A DNA stretch of 64,000 nucleotides, from positions 69,559-133,558 of the forward strand of contig JAJFKY010000020.1 of the NCBI GenBank assembly GCA_021772975.1, read 5' to 3'. A model generated the notes under the pieces. The model worked only from the letters and a program-made list of their open reading frames with translations. It had not been told where the DNA came from and did no database searches. Of the stretch, positions 37,062-44,762 are shown in pieces. The position numbers and the translations under genes are program-made. The stretch's first letter is position 1; each line of letters starts with the position of its first letter. Source of the DNA: Gammaproteobacteria bacterium. Lineage in GTDB: Bacteria > Pseudomonadota > Gammaproteobacteria > Xanthomonadales > Wenzhouxiangellaceae.

Positions 37062-37901
37062 TTAAGCGTCTATTCGCAGCGCATTGGCATGGTGTTGCAA
37101 ATGATCATCAATAAAACTGGCAATGCAGTAATAAGAGTGATCAAAACCGGGCTGCATGCGCAACTGCACTGACTGCCCGGCTGACTGGCACGCCTGGATA
37201 AAGCGTTGCGGCTGGAGCTGCTGTTCCAGAAACTCATCCGCATCGCCCTGGTCGATCAGAATATGCGCGGAAGTGGCCTGCCGGCCAACCAGTTCACAGG
37301 CATCATATTCAAGCCAGGCGGCCGGGTTGTCACCGAGGTAAGTGCTCAGCACCTTTTGCCCCCAGGGCACCCGGCTGGGAGCGACAATGGGGGCATAGGC
37401 CGAAACAGTTTTGAACAGCCGCGGGTAGCGCAAATGCATGATCAGTGCGCCATGTCCGCCCATGGAATGCCCGAAGACTCCGAAACGCCTGGAATCGACC
37501 GGAAAATGCTGCGTGATCAAGGCTGGCAACTCAGCGGCAATATAGCTGTGCATCTGATAATGGGTCTGCCAGGGCTGCTCGCTGGCATCGACATAAAAAC
37601 CCGCGCCCTTGCCCAGATCATAAGCATCCGGATCATCCGGGATATCACCGCGCGGGCTGGTATCGGGTGCGATGATGATCAGGCCCAGTTGACTGGCCAT
37701 GCGTTGCGCGCCGGCCTTAACGGTAAAGTTTTCTTCGGTGCAGGTCAGGCCGGAGAGCCAGAACAGCGCCGGGCAGTGCGCTTCCCGGGCCTGATCGGGC
37801 AGGTAGATGCTGAAGCGCATCGCTGTCCGGGTGGATACCGAAGCATGCTGGTAGACCTGCTGCTGACCGGCAAAACAACGCTGATTACTGATCTGCTGCA
37901 T
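37062..37901 (-). CDS. fghA: S-formylglutathione hydrolase
   Basis: 279-aa esterase-D family enzyme that hydrolyses S-formylglutathione to formate and glutathione. Motifs: LFWLSGLTCTEENF, APDTSPRG, the nucleophile FGHSMGGHGAL (Ser), DQGDADEFL (Asp) and GFDHSYYCI (His). The ATG at 37901 follows the adhC stop as TAGCATG, so the two are one operon and coupled; the frame extends to 37940 inside adhC but without the usual start. Second step of glutathione-dependent formaldehyde detoxification. Confidence 0.97.
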   Translation of the reverse strand: MQQISNQRCFAGQQQVYQHASVSTRTAMRFSIYLPDQAREAHCPALFWLSGLTCTEENFTVKAGAQRMASQLGLIIIAPDTSPRGDIPDDPDAYDLGKGAGFYVDASEQPWQTHYQMHSYIAAELPALITQHFPVDSRRFGVFGHSMGGHGALIMHLRYPRLFKTVSAYAPIVAPSRVPWGQKVLSTYLGDNPAAWLEYDACELVGRQATSAHILIDQGDADEFLEQQLQPQRFIQACQSAGQSVQLRMQPGFDHSYYCIASFIDDHLQHHANALRIDA

Positions 37902-37902
37902 G

Positions 37903-39012
37903 CTAAAACTCGATAACCGTGCGAATGCTGGTGCCGGCATGCATCAGCTCAAAGGCCTCGTTGATCCGTTCCAAAGGCAGCTTATGGGTAATCAGGTCAT
38001 CAATATTGATGCGGCCCTGCATATACATATCGACAATTTTCGGGACATCGCTGCGGCCACGCGCGCCGCCAAAAGCAGAACCGCGCCAGACCCGTCCGGT
38101 CACCAGTTGAAACGGCCGGGTGGCAATTTCCTGTCCGGCCCCGGCTACCCCGATAACCACACTTTCGCCCCAGCCTTTGTGGCAGCATTCCAGCGCCTGG
38201 CGCATGGTCTGTACATTACCGATACACTCGAAACTGTAATCAGCGCCGCCGCCGGTTAATTCCACCAGGTACTCAACCAGATCAGCATCGATTTCACCGG
38301 GGTTGACGAAATCGGTCATGCCAAACCGCGTGGCCAACTCCCGTCTGCCGGCGTTGATATCCACGCCGACAATCTGTCGCGCGCCCACCAGTTTCAGGCC
38401 CTGAATCACATTCAGGCCGATCCCGCCCAGACCAAACACCACACAGCGGGTATCGGGTTCGACCTGAGCATCAAACATCACCGCGCCAATGCCGGTAGTG
38501 ACGCCGCAGCCGATATAACAGACCTTATCGAACGGCGCATCCGGGCGGATTTTAGCCACCGCGATTTCCGGCAGCACGGTGTAATTGGAAAAGGTTGATG
38601 TGCCCATGTAATGCAGCACCGGCTGACCCTGATAGCTGAACCGGGAGCTGCCATCGGGCATCAACCCCTGGCCCTGGGTGCCGCGGATGGCCTGACACAG
38701 ATTGGTCTTGGGATGCAGGCAATAATCGCATTCCCGGCATTCCGGGGTATACAACGGGATGACATGATCGCCGGTTTGAACCGATTTCACACCGGGTCCG
38801 GTGTCTACCACAATCCCGGCGCCCTCATGGCCCAGAATGGCCGGAAACGCGCTTTCCGGGTCATCACCTGACAGGGTAAACGCATCGGTATGACATACGC
38901 CGGTGGCCTTGATTTCCACCAGCACCTCGCCCTCCCGCGGACCGTCCAGATCCACTTCGTCCACCACCAGCGGTTCACCCGCCCGCAGGGCGATTGCGGC
39001 TCGGCTTTTCAT
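37903..39012 (-). CDS. adhC: S-(hydroxymethyl)glutathione dehydrogenase / class III alcohol dehydrogenase
   Basis: 369-aa zinc-dependent dehydrogenase that oxidises S-hydroxymethylglutathione with NAD, the first step of formaldehyde detoxification. The start MKSRAAIALRAGEPLVV is followed by catalytic zinc ligands in TGVCHTDAFT and GHEGAGIVV, the four structural-zinc Cys in PECRECDYCLHPKTNLC, and the nucleotide fold FGLGGIGLNVIQG. The ATG at 39012 has AGGTGG at ideal spacing; the GTG nine bases earlier is less likely. No frmR-type regulator is adjacent, so control is unclear. Confidence 0.97.
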   Translation of the reverse strand: MKSRAAIALRAGEPLVVDEVDLDGPREGEVLVEIKATGVCHTDAFTLSGDDPESAFPAILGHEGAGIVVDTGPGVKSVQTGDHVIPLYTPECRECDYCLHPKTNLCQAIRGTQGQGLMPDGSSRFSYQGQPVLHYMGTSTFSNYTVLPEIAVAKIRPDAPFDKVCYIGCGVTTGIGAVMFDAQVEPDTRCVVFGLGGIGLNVIQGLKLVGARQIVGVDINAGRRELATRFGMTDFVNPGEIDADLVEYLVELTGGGADYSFECIGNVQTMRQALECCHKGWGESVVIGVAGAGQEIATRPFQLVTGRVWRGSAFGGARGRSDVPKIVDMYMQGRINIDDLITHKLPLERINEAFELMHAGTSIRTVIEF

Positions 39013-39130
39013 GTTTACCACCTCTCAATCCAAAAGCAGGTGTCATGCTAACATCCATTGGTGCCCGGTTCAGCGAATAGCGAAGCTGTTGACGGCAAGG
39101 CTGCCAGGCGATGTTTGTACGGCGGAATGC

Positions 39131-39159
39131 TTGTCCCTGGACAGCCTTTCGATTATCAT
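39131..39159 (+). promoter_or_regulatory. Sigma70 promoter of tRNA-Lys
   Basis: TTGTCC (39131-39136), a 17-nt spacer, and TATCAT (39154-39159), both near consensus. The predicted start is about 39166, 23 nt before the mature tRNA 5' end. The match in boxes and spacing is among the best promoter-like signals in the window. Confidence 0.7.
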
Positions 39160-39188
39160 GCGCGGTTCTCCGATCAGATAGAAAAAAC

Positions 39189-39264
39189 GGGTCGTTAGCT
39201 CAGTTGGTAGAGCACTGGACTTTTAATCCATTGGTCGTAGGTTCGAGCCCTACACGACCCACCA
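39189..39264 (+). tRNA. tRNA-Lys (anticodon TTT)
   Basis: GGGTCGT pairs with ACGACCC; the D arm is TAGCTCAGTTGGTAGAGC, the anticodon loop ACTTTTAAT carries TTT, and the T arm GGTTCGAGCCC is standard. The encoded CCA is at 39262-39264, giving 76 nt. A run of T (TTTTTT) follows directly and may help end transcription. Confidence 0.97.
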
Positions 39265-39348
39265 TTTTTTCTGCTTGCATAGCTTTCTGCATTCCATTCC
39301 GAACCATTTTCTGCTGCTGCCACACTGTAAACCCTCTCTGATCTCACG

Positions 39349-39415
39349 GTAAGAGCCCGCTTGCGGGCGAACCTACATCTGCAGGGTTGGAGTCGCCCAC
39401 AAGCGGGCTCTTACC
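39349..39415. repeat. REP-like inverted pair
   Basis: GGTAAGAGCCCGCTTGCGGG (39349-39368) and its reverse complement near 39396-39415 (CCACAAGCGGGCTCTTACC) are separated by about 27 bp. Each arm also contains its own small palindrome (CCCGCTTGCGGG). This matches the REP/BIME format seen in many gammaproteobacteria, and the same core recurs at 59138. It lies between tRNA-Lys and a DUF2189 gene. Confidence 0.85.
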
Positions 39416-39563
39416 AGGGTGGATATTCATTAAGGCAAGCCGTGGTCAGCCGACTGGTTGAGGTTGGTGCCCTCATGTTGTCTGCTGCGCTGCACAGCAC
39501 TGATTTTCCGTTGAGTCAGCAGCGCAGTATAATCATCTGAACGTCGCATAAAACGTCATCAAG

Positions 39564-40343
39564 ATGGTCAATCTGGAAACGCCGACTGAGCCAAGACCAT
39601 TCGCCGCGCCCTGCCGGCGATTGAGTACTCTTGCGCCACTGCAGTGGCTGGTTCTGGGGTGGCGGGATTTCCGCAACAGTCCGCGACTTAGTCTGAGCTA
39701 CGGTTTGCTGGTAGTGCTGATCAGTGCCGGGGTAGCCATGCTGGCCTGGTCATTGGGCGGCTATATCCTGGTTCTGGCCATGCTGACCGGTTTTGTCTTT
39801 ATCGCCCCATTACTGGCGACTGGCCTGTATTCGGTGACCCGCCAGTTGGGTCGGGCCGAAACGCCGGCCTTGCGGCGAACCCTGCAGCGCATGCGCATGG
39901 CGATGCGTGACTCATTATTGTTTGCCCTGGTCCTGCTGGTGATTTTTCTGGTCTGGGTAAGGGCGGCTTCGATGCTGCATATCTTTTTTCCGGTCAAAAC
40001 AGAAGGAGCCTGGCTGGACATGCTGCCGTTTCTGCTGGTTGGTTCGGCGGTGGGGGCAATATTCGCCTTGCTGTGCTTCGCCGCCGCGGCCTTTTCGCTG
40101 CCTATGATCGTTGACCGGAATACCGATATGATCACCGCGATCGTCAGCAGCGTAAACGCAGTGTTGCGCAATAAGTCACCGATGCTGGTATGGATCAGCC
40201 TGATTGCCGGATTAACCCTGCTGGGTTTTGCCACTGGCGGGCTGGGTTTGATGGTAGTGGTGCCGGTGCTGGGGTACGCGACTTATCACGGTTATCTGGA
40301 AACCATTGATGCATCGGCATGGGATTTATCGGAGGAACAGTGA
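39564..40343 (+). CDS. DUF2189-family integral membrane protein
   Basis: 259-aa protein with about six hydrophobic helices (LSLSYGLLVVLISAGVAMLAW, GYILVLAMLTGFVFIAPLLATGLY, SLLFALVLLVIFLVWVRA, FLLVGSAVGAIFALLCFAAAAFS, LVWISLIAGLTLLGFATGG, and the last one). The N terminus FAAPCRRLSTLAPLQWLVLGWRDF and the conserved FSLPMIVDRNTDMITAIVSSV are characteristic of DUF2189. The family's function is unknown; it has been noted near cytochrome and respiratory genes in some genomes, not here. It appears to be transcribed alone. Confidence 0.82.
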   Translation: MVNLETPTEPRPFAAPCRRLSTLAPLQWLVLGWRDFRNSPRLSLSYGLLVVLISAGVAMLAWSLGGYILVLAMLTGFVFIAPLLATGLYSVTRQLGRAETPALRRTLQRMRMAMRDSLLFALVLLVIFLVWVRAASMLHIFFPVKTEGAWLDMLPFLLVGSAVGAIFALLCFAAAAFSLPMIVDRNTDMITAIVSSVNAVLRNKSPMLVWISLIAGLTLLGFATGGLGLMVVVPVLGYATYHGYLETIDASAWDLSEEQ

Positions 40344-40541
40344 AATTAGGGCTTTAAGCGACATCTTTAAGCGACTCTGGGATAGCTGCAACAGCCGGTA
40401 ATTCATCAGTTGCTCAGTCTTAAAAAGAAGTATCTGGCTTTGCGCGGCGGCCTCATATCGATTGATAGCTGCTGATTCGATTGGCTGCAAACGTCGATGT
40501 TCAGCTTGCTATCAGCGGTTTGGGAACAGTGTCTGAGTTGC
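40344..40541. other. Intergenic region with a short direct repeat
   Basis: No gene is seen. CTTTAAGCGAC occurs twice within 30 bp right after the DUF2189 stop (about 40353-40375). The region leads into the REP-like pair at 40542. Confidence 0.4.
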
Positions 40542-40609
40542 GGTAAGAGCCTGCTTAAGACCGACTGCAACCGAATTAACAGAAGGCTGTCCTTCAGTAG
40601 GCCCTTACC
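40542..40609. repeat. Divergent REP-like inverted pair
   Basis: GGTAAGAGCCTGCTTAAG (40542-40559) and a reverse-complement copy ending GGCCCTTACC (about 40588-40609, reading GGTAAGGGCCTACTGAAG on the minus strand) are 15-18 bases alike with a few mismatches. The outer GGTAAGAGCC half is shared with the elements at 39349 and 59138, but the inner half differs, so it looks like a diverged family member. Confidence 0.65.
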
Positions 40610-40700
40610 TGTCTCAGCATAAGTTTATAAGCAGCAGCGAGCGGAGAATCCAAAGCCATGCTTTGAGTGTTCCAGCTTGCTTATTCATTTTATTGTCCTG

Positions 40701-41273
40701 TCATTCCTCCGGAACTGGACGAGTCGGTACTGTCGTTGTTGATATGACCACCGGAAAGACACGCTCGGACCGTAGTCCAACATAGTTGGTTGCGCTTACC
40801 CGCACAGAACCGCGCAGTTCATAAAAGATATCCGTCCGGTAAGGTGGAACGCAGGGTGTGCGTGGCCCGCTGATGGCGTCTCGCAGAGTAAACACTATCT
40901 GTCCACCGGCCACCGGCCGCACTTCCCGGTTTGCGCCAGCCGGTGCCGGACCGTTGTTAACATCGCCTGGCGGCTGATAAAACCGTCCTCCTTCAACAAC
41001 CCCACCGCAGCTGCGGTCAAACTCAGCGGAAATGGAGAAGTTGCGAATACCCGACTCGTAATCGTTGTTGATTGAGTTCAGCGTAATTTGTCTGTCGAAT
41101 TCAACACCACCATAAAAAGTGGTGGTCTCGGATAAAGATTCGACAGGCCCCGGTATACTATGAATGGTCAAATTGACATTGGGTGGTGAAATATCCGTAT
41201 CTTGCAACGGAATATTTGAACAAGCTGATAAGAATAAAACGATAGTGCTGCCCAACATTAAATAAATTTTCAT
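40701..41273 (-). CDS. Predicted outer-membrane lipoprotein of unknown family
   Basis: 190-aa protein. The signal MKIYLMLGSTIVLFLSAC has a lipobox LSAC, and +2 is Ser, which favours outer-membrane sorting. The mature part looks beta-rich and polar (DISPPNVNLTIHSIPGPVESLSETTTFYGGVEFDRQITLNS shortened here) with a Cys pair (DRSCGG, RTPCVPP). It ends in a Pro-rich tail. AAGGA is 8 nt before the ATG. I do not recognise the family. Its upstream region is distinctly A+T-rich and REP-like sequence lies downstream, as often for recently acquired or lineage-specific genes. Confidence 0.75.
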   Translation of the reverse strand: MKIYLMLGSTIVLFLSACSNIPLQDTDISPPNVNLTIHSIPGPVESLSETTTFYGGVEFDRQITLNSINNDYESGIRNFSISAEFDRSCGGVVEGGRFYQPPGDVNNGPAPAGANREVRPVAGGQIVFTLRDAISGPRTPCVPPYRTDIFYELRGSVRVSATNYVGLRSERVFPVVISTTTVPTRPVPEE

Positions 41274-41569
41274 AATCGTATCCTTTATTATATTGATATT
41301 TGCTTTTTTTTATATATTTTCTATACAGGCAATAACGGTTATAAGCATTATTGCTGTAATTAATTAAACGAGATACTTGATCAAATCAGGACAAAAAATT
41401 AGACCGGCTGAATGGCTTGGGCACAGTCAGCTGGCCGGCTGAACAGTGTTGTTTGCCGGCGTTTCATGACCACCCAGTCAGGCGACAGATGGAGTAAAAA
41501 TTCAACAAATCTGGCAGATACATTAAGCGGCCAATGGCGAATTGATCTAACTGCCGTTAAAATCCCTGC
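41274..41569. other. A+T-rich divergent promoter region
   Basis: The first 120 bp (41274-41395) are strongly A+T-rich (for example TTTTTTTTATATATTTTC) and should hold the promoter of the minus-strand lipoprotein. A minus frame over 41399-41653 overlaps the aldolase gene start and has no SD or motif, so it is not called. Confidence 0.5.
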
Positions 41570-42601
41570 ATGAATTTCAGAAGCGATAACGAAGGACCCG
41601 CCGCCGCGCCTATTTTGCAGGCCCTTGTCGATGCCAATCAGGGCACTGCGCATGCCTATGCCGAAGACCAGTGGTCAAAGCGTCTGGATGAGGCCTTCAG
41701 TGAAGTGTTTGAGGCCGAGGTGCGGGTCCTGCCGCTGGCTACCGGGACGGCGGGAAACAGCATTGCTCTGGCGCAGCTGTGCCCGCCGTGGGGCAGTGTG
41801 GTGTGCCATCAGCAGGCGCATATCAACCAGGATGAGTGCGGCGCGCCGGAGTTTTACAATCCGGGCTGCAAGCTGGCGGGCTTAACGGGTGATTTATGCA
41901 AATTGCAAGCCGATGATATCTCGGCATGGTTATCCCATCAGGGCGCCCATGGCGTACATAACAATAAACCGTCGGCGATCAGCCTGACCCAGGCCACCGA
42001 AGCCGGCACCGTTTATCAGCTGGATGAGATTCAGGCCATCTCAGCGGTTGCCAGGGCCAATGATTTGTATCTGCATATGGATGGGGCACGGTTTGCCAAT
42101 GCGTTGATATCGTTGGGGGCTTCAGCTGCGGATATGACCTGGCGGTCCGGTGTGGATATCCTGAGTTTCGGTGCCAGCAAAAATGGTTGTATCAGTGCGG
42201 AAGCACTGGTGTTGTTCGGGCATCCGGACTGGTATGCCGATCTGGAGCGCCGCCGCAAACGGGCCGGGCACCTACTATGCAAAATGCGTTATGTTTCAGC
42301 GCAGCTATTAGCCTATCTGGAAAATGATCTGTGGCTGACTTTGGCCGCAAAGGCCAATGAGCATGCCGCCCGCTTTGCCGCCGCCATAGATCAGCACCCC
42401 ACAGCGGAACTGGCCTGGCCGGTAGAGGGTAATGAGGTGTTTTTACGCTGGCCAAGGGAAAAGCTCCAGGCGTTACAGGACCGGGGCTTTGATTTTTATT
42501 TCTGGCCGGGCAGCGATGATCTGGCACGCCTGGTGTTTGCCTGCACCCATTCAGACACGCTGATTGATCAGCTGATTTCGAACCTGGATGAAATTCAATG
42601 A
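41570..42601 (+). CDS. Low-specificity threonine aldolase / beta-eliminating lyase family
   Basis: 343-aa fold-type I PLP enzyme. It begins MNFRSDNEGPAAAPIL, a form of the aldolase start (FRSDN), and contains CHQQAHINQDECGAPEF, HMDGARFANALISLG and the Schiff-base Lys in LSFGASKNGCISAEA. Threonine aldolases split L-threonine or L-allo-threonine to glycine and acetaldehyde. The family name LtaE is likely but exact specificity is inferred. The last four bases overlap the next gene (ATGA). Confidence 0.88.
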   Translation: MNFRSDNEGPAAAPILQALVDANQGTAHAYAEDQWSKRLDEAFSEVFEAEVRVLPLATGTAGNSIALAQLCPPWGSVVCHQQAHINQDECGAPEFYNPGCKLAGLTGDLCKLQADDISAWLSHQGAHGVHNNKPSAISLTQATEAGTVYQLDEIQAISAVARANDLYLHMDGARFANALISLGASAADMTWRSGVDILSFGASKNGCISAEALVLFGHPDWYADLERRRKRAGHLLCKMRYVSAQLLAYLENDLWLTLAAKANEHAARFAAAIDQHPTAELAWPVEGNEVFLRWPREKLQALQDRGFDFYFWPGSDDLARLVFACTHSDTLIDQLISNLDEIQ

Positions 42602-43353
42602 CCAAGTACTATCAATACCTCGAAAAGTGTATCCGCTTTGGCTTGTATTTGGCCTTGCTGGGTTTAATCAGCACCAGTGCCCAGGCGGAAAGTATCGATG
42701 AGGCTGCTGAGCACCTTGTTGAATTGAAATACATGTTTTTAACCCCGAAGCTTGTGAATGGTTATCCGCAAGGAATACTGGAGGGGCTGGTTTATCAGCC
42801 AGAGGAAGATTCTATATTTATGCCGGTATCTTTCTACGCCGAATGGGGCTGGGTCATAGGAATTCACCCGGTAGAGCTGCGCATATTTGACGGTTCAGGA
42901 AGAAAGGTTGATACCGCCTACTTTCATGTGACTGATCCAGGCCAAGGTAATATCATGGTTATCGATTTTGATCTGACAACCGATAGCCCGGGCGTGTGGA
43001 AATTTGAATTATGGGAGCTCGATCAATTACTGGGTAGCGCAGAGATTGAAATCGTGACCGATCATCAGGACTTTTCTTTCTATGGGCAGGGTTTGCCCCT
43101 GGTCGCGCCATTTCCCGAGGTCGACCCCGCCAGAGTAGGGCGGGATATTGAGGTTGACATGCGATATGAGATATCGGTTAACCCGGCCGGTGAGGTGATC
43201 GCGGTTAATGACTTTCACAAAACCGGCTCAGAGTATCTGGATAATGCAATTTTAAAAGCTGCCTGGCAAATAAAATTTATTCCCCACGAGTTTAATGAAG
43301 TCAGACAGTACGATTATGCCCAGCCCATGAGCATTGAAGTTGATAAATATTAA
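42598..43353 (+). CDS. Unknown secreted protein with TonB-like C-terminal domain
   Basis: 251-aa protein with a signal peptide (CIRFGLYLALLGLISTSAQAE). Residues about 50-150 have an Ig-like beta pattern (FMPVSFYAEWGWVIGIHPVELRIFDGSG ... WKFELWELDQLLGSAEIEI). Residues about 175-251 (DMRYEISVNPAGEVIAV ... YLDNAILKAAWQIKFIP) resemble the TonB/TolA C-terminal fold found in energy-transducing and other periplasmic proteins. Its ATG overlaps the aldolase stop, so the two are translationally coupled, which is odd for a cytosolic enzyme and a secreted protein. Family not recognised. Confidence 0.72.
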   Translation: MTKYYQYLEKCIRFGLYLALLGLISTSAQAESIDEAAEHLVELKYMFLTPKLVNGYPQGILEGLVYQPEEDSIFMPVSFYAEWGWVIGIHPVELRIFDGSGRKVDTAYFHVTDPGQGNIMVIDFDLTTDSPGVWKFELWELDQLLGSAEIEIVTDHQDFSFYGQGLPLVAPFPEVDPARVGRDIEVDMRYEISVNPAGEVIAVNDFHKTGSEYLDNAILKAAWQIKFIPHEFNEVRQYDYAQPMSIEVDKY

Positions 43354-43386
43354 CTGACGGGTAATTCAGCTGGTCGAGATTTTTCA

Positions 43387-43803
43387 TCATTGCGGCGCAA
43401 AAATCATCCGGTCATCACGGAATGATTTAAATTCCAGCGCATTGCCTGCCGGGTCCAGTAAAAAAAATGTAGCCTGCTCGCCTTTTTGGCCGGCAAATCT
43501 AATGCCGGGCTCAATGACCCATTGCACTTTACCGCTCAGGTGATCAGCGAGTTCCTGCCAGCGCCGCCATTCCAGAATGATACCGAAGTGCCTGACCGGA
43601 ACCTGCTTGCCGTCTACCGCATTGGTGGCGGTAGCTTCATGCTGTGTATCCAGGTGTACCGTCAGCTGATGACCGAAAAAATCAAAATCAACCCAATGCT
43701 CACTGCTGCGGCCAGCGCGGCAGCCCAGCAGGTTGGTGTAGAAATGCCGGGCCTGGGTCAGGTCATCGACAGGAATGGCGAGATGAAAAGGACGTACGTT
43801 CAT
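43387..43803 (-). CDS. VOC-superfamily (glyoxalase/dioxygenase-like) protein
   Basis: 138-aa protein of paired beta-alpha-beta-beta-beta modules. PFHLAIPVDDLTQARHFYTNLLGC opens module 1 and VPVRHFGIILEWRRW opens module 2; FFLLDPAGNALEFKSF closes it with the typical metal-ligand Glu. His7, His71-type and the final Glu could bind a metal. The family covers glyoxalases, ring-cleaving dioxygenases and antibiotic-resistance proteins, so the substrate is not known. It is the next minus-strand gene after prmC, 39 bp away. Confidence 0.85.
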   Translation of the reverse strand: MNVRPFHLAIPVDDLTQARHFYTNLLGCRAGRSSEHWVDFDFFGHQLTVHLDTQHEATATNAVDGKQVPVRHFGIILEWRRWQELADHLSGKVQWVIEPGIRFAGQKGEQATFFLLDPAGNALEFKSFRDDRMIFAPQ

Positions 43804-43842
43804 GGCGCTAGTTTAACCTGGATGTCATTAATATTGGCTGGT

Positions 43843-44709
43843 TTACCCGCCTGGCGCATGGCAGGCCAGCGATACCCGCGGTTGTCCGGCCAGGTCGCGG
43901 ATTGTCTGGATATTGTCCCAGGGCCCTTGAGCAAACAGCGCCTGCACGGCATCGGGTTGATCATAACCGTGTTCCAGCAACAGCCAGCCAGCGGGACGTA
44001 AATAAGCCGGTGCATGTGCGATGATATGTTGCAGGGCGCAGATGCCATCGCCGCCGGGCGTCAATGCCATCGCCGGTTCAAAGCGGCAGTCGCCCTGGCT
44101 CAGGTGCCGGTCTCCGGCCGCTACATAAGGTGGATTACTGACAATCATATCCAGCGGCTCAAGTGAACGGGGCAGGGCATCCAGCCAGTAACCCTGGTGA
44201 AATTCGATGTTAACCAGACGATGGCGGGCAGCATTTTTACGCGCCAGATTTAATGCCCTGGCACAGGCATCGGTGGCCACGATATGACTGCCGCGGCGCA
44301 ACTTGGCCAGTGCCACGGCTATGGCGCCGGAACCCGTTCCCAGATCGGCCACACGGCTGTTTTCCGGGAGTAAACTCAATGCCTGTTCGACCAGCAATTC
44401 GGTTTCCGGGCGTGGAATCAACACGGCTTCATCGACTTCCAGCGCCAGGCCGTAAAACTCGCGCTGACCAACCAGATAAGCGACCGGTTCGCCATGACAA
44501 CGCTTGTCTACCAAAACCCTGAAATCACGCTGTTTGCCGTCGGTGGGCTCCAGTTCCGGATAGGCCAGCAGATAACTGCGGCGGCAGTCCAGTGCATGCG
44601 CCAGCAATATCTGAGCTTCCCGGTCCGCGTTATGCTGATCGTCAGGTGTTAATCCGGGCGCTTTCAACAGGCGTTGCCGGGCCTGTTGCAGTAATTCATG
44701 AATGGTCAC
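43843..44709 (-). CDS. prmC: Release factor glutamine methyltransferase PrmC
   Basis: 288-aa SAM-dependent enzyme that methylates the GGQ glutamine of RF1 and RF2. The N-terminal helical domain is followed by VLIPRPETELLVEQAL, the SAM site VADLGTGSGAIAVALA and the substrate motif IVSNPPYVA. The start is GTG at 44709, with no clear SD. In many genomes it follows prfA; here it is separated from it and precedes a VOC gene. Confidence 0.95.
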   Translation of the reverse strand: MTIHELLQQARQRLLKAPGLTPDDQHNADREAQILLAHALDCRRSYLLAYPELEPTDGKQRDFRVLVDKRCHGEPVAYLVGQREFYGLALEVDEAVLIPRPETELLVEQALSLLPENSRVADLGTGSGAIAVALAKLRRGSHIVATDACARALNLARKNAARHRLVNIEFHQGYWLDALPRSLEPLDMIVSNPPYVAAGDRHLSQGDCRFEPAMALTPGGDGICALQHIIAHAPAYLRPAGWLLLEHGYDQPDAVQALFAQGPWDNIQTIRDLAGQPRVSLACHAPGG

Positions 44710-44762
44710 GCTACTGACTCATTGCCACGCGCCTCTGATGAGATCAGAGGCTGCCGCTGACA

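Noticed and set aside
39189-40609. Genomic island inserted at tRNA-Lys
   Set aside because: No integrase and no repeated tRNA 3' end is present downstream; only REP-like elements are seen.
41399-41653. 84-aa minus frame across the aldolase start
   Set aside because: Overlaps the 5' end of a well-supported gene and has no SD or motif.
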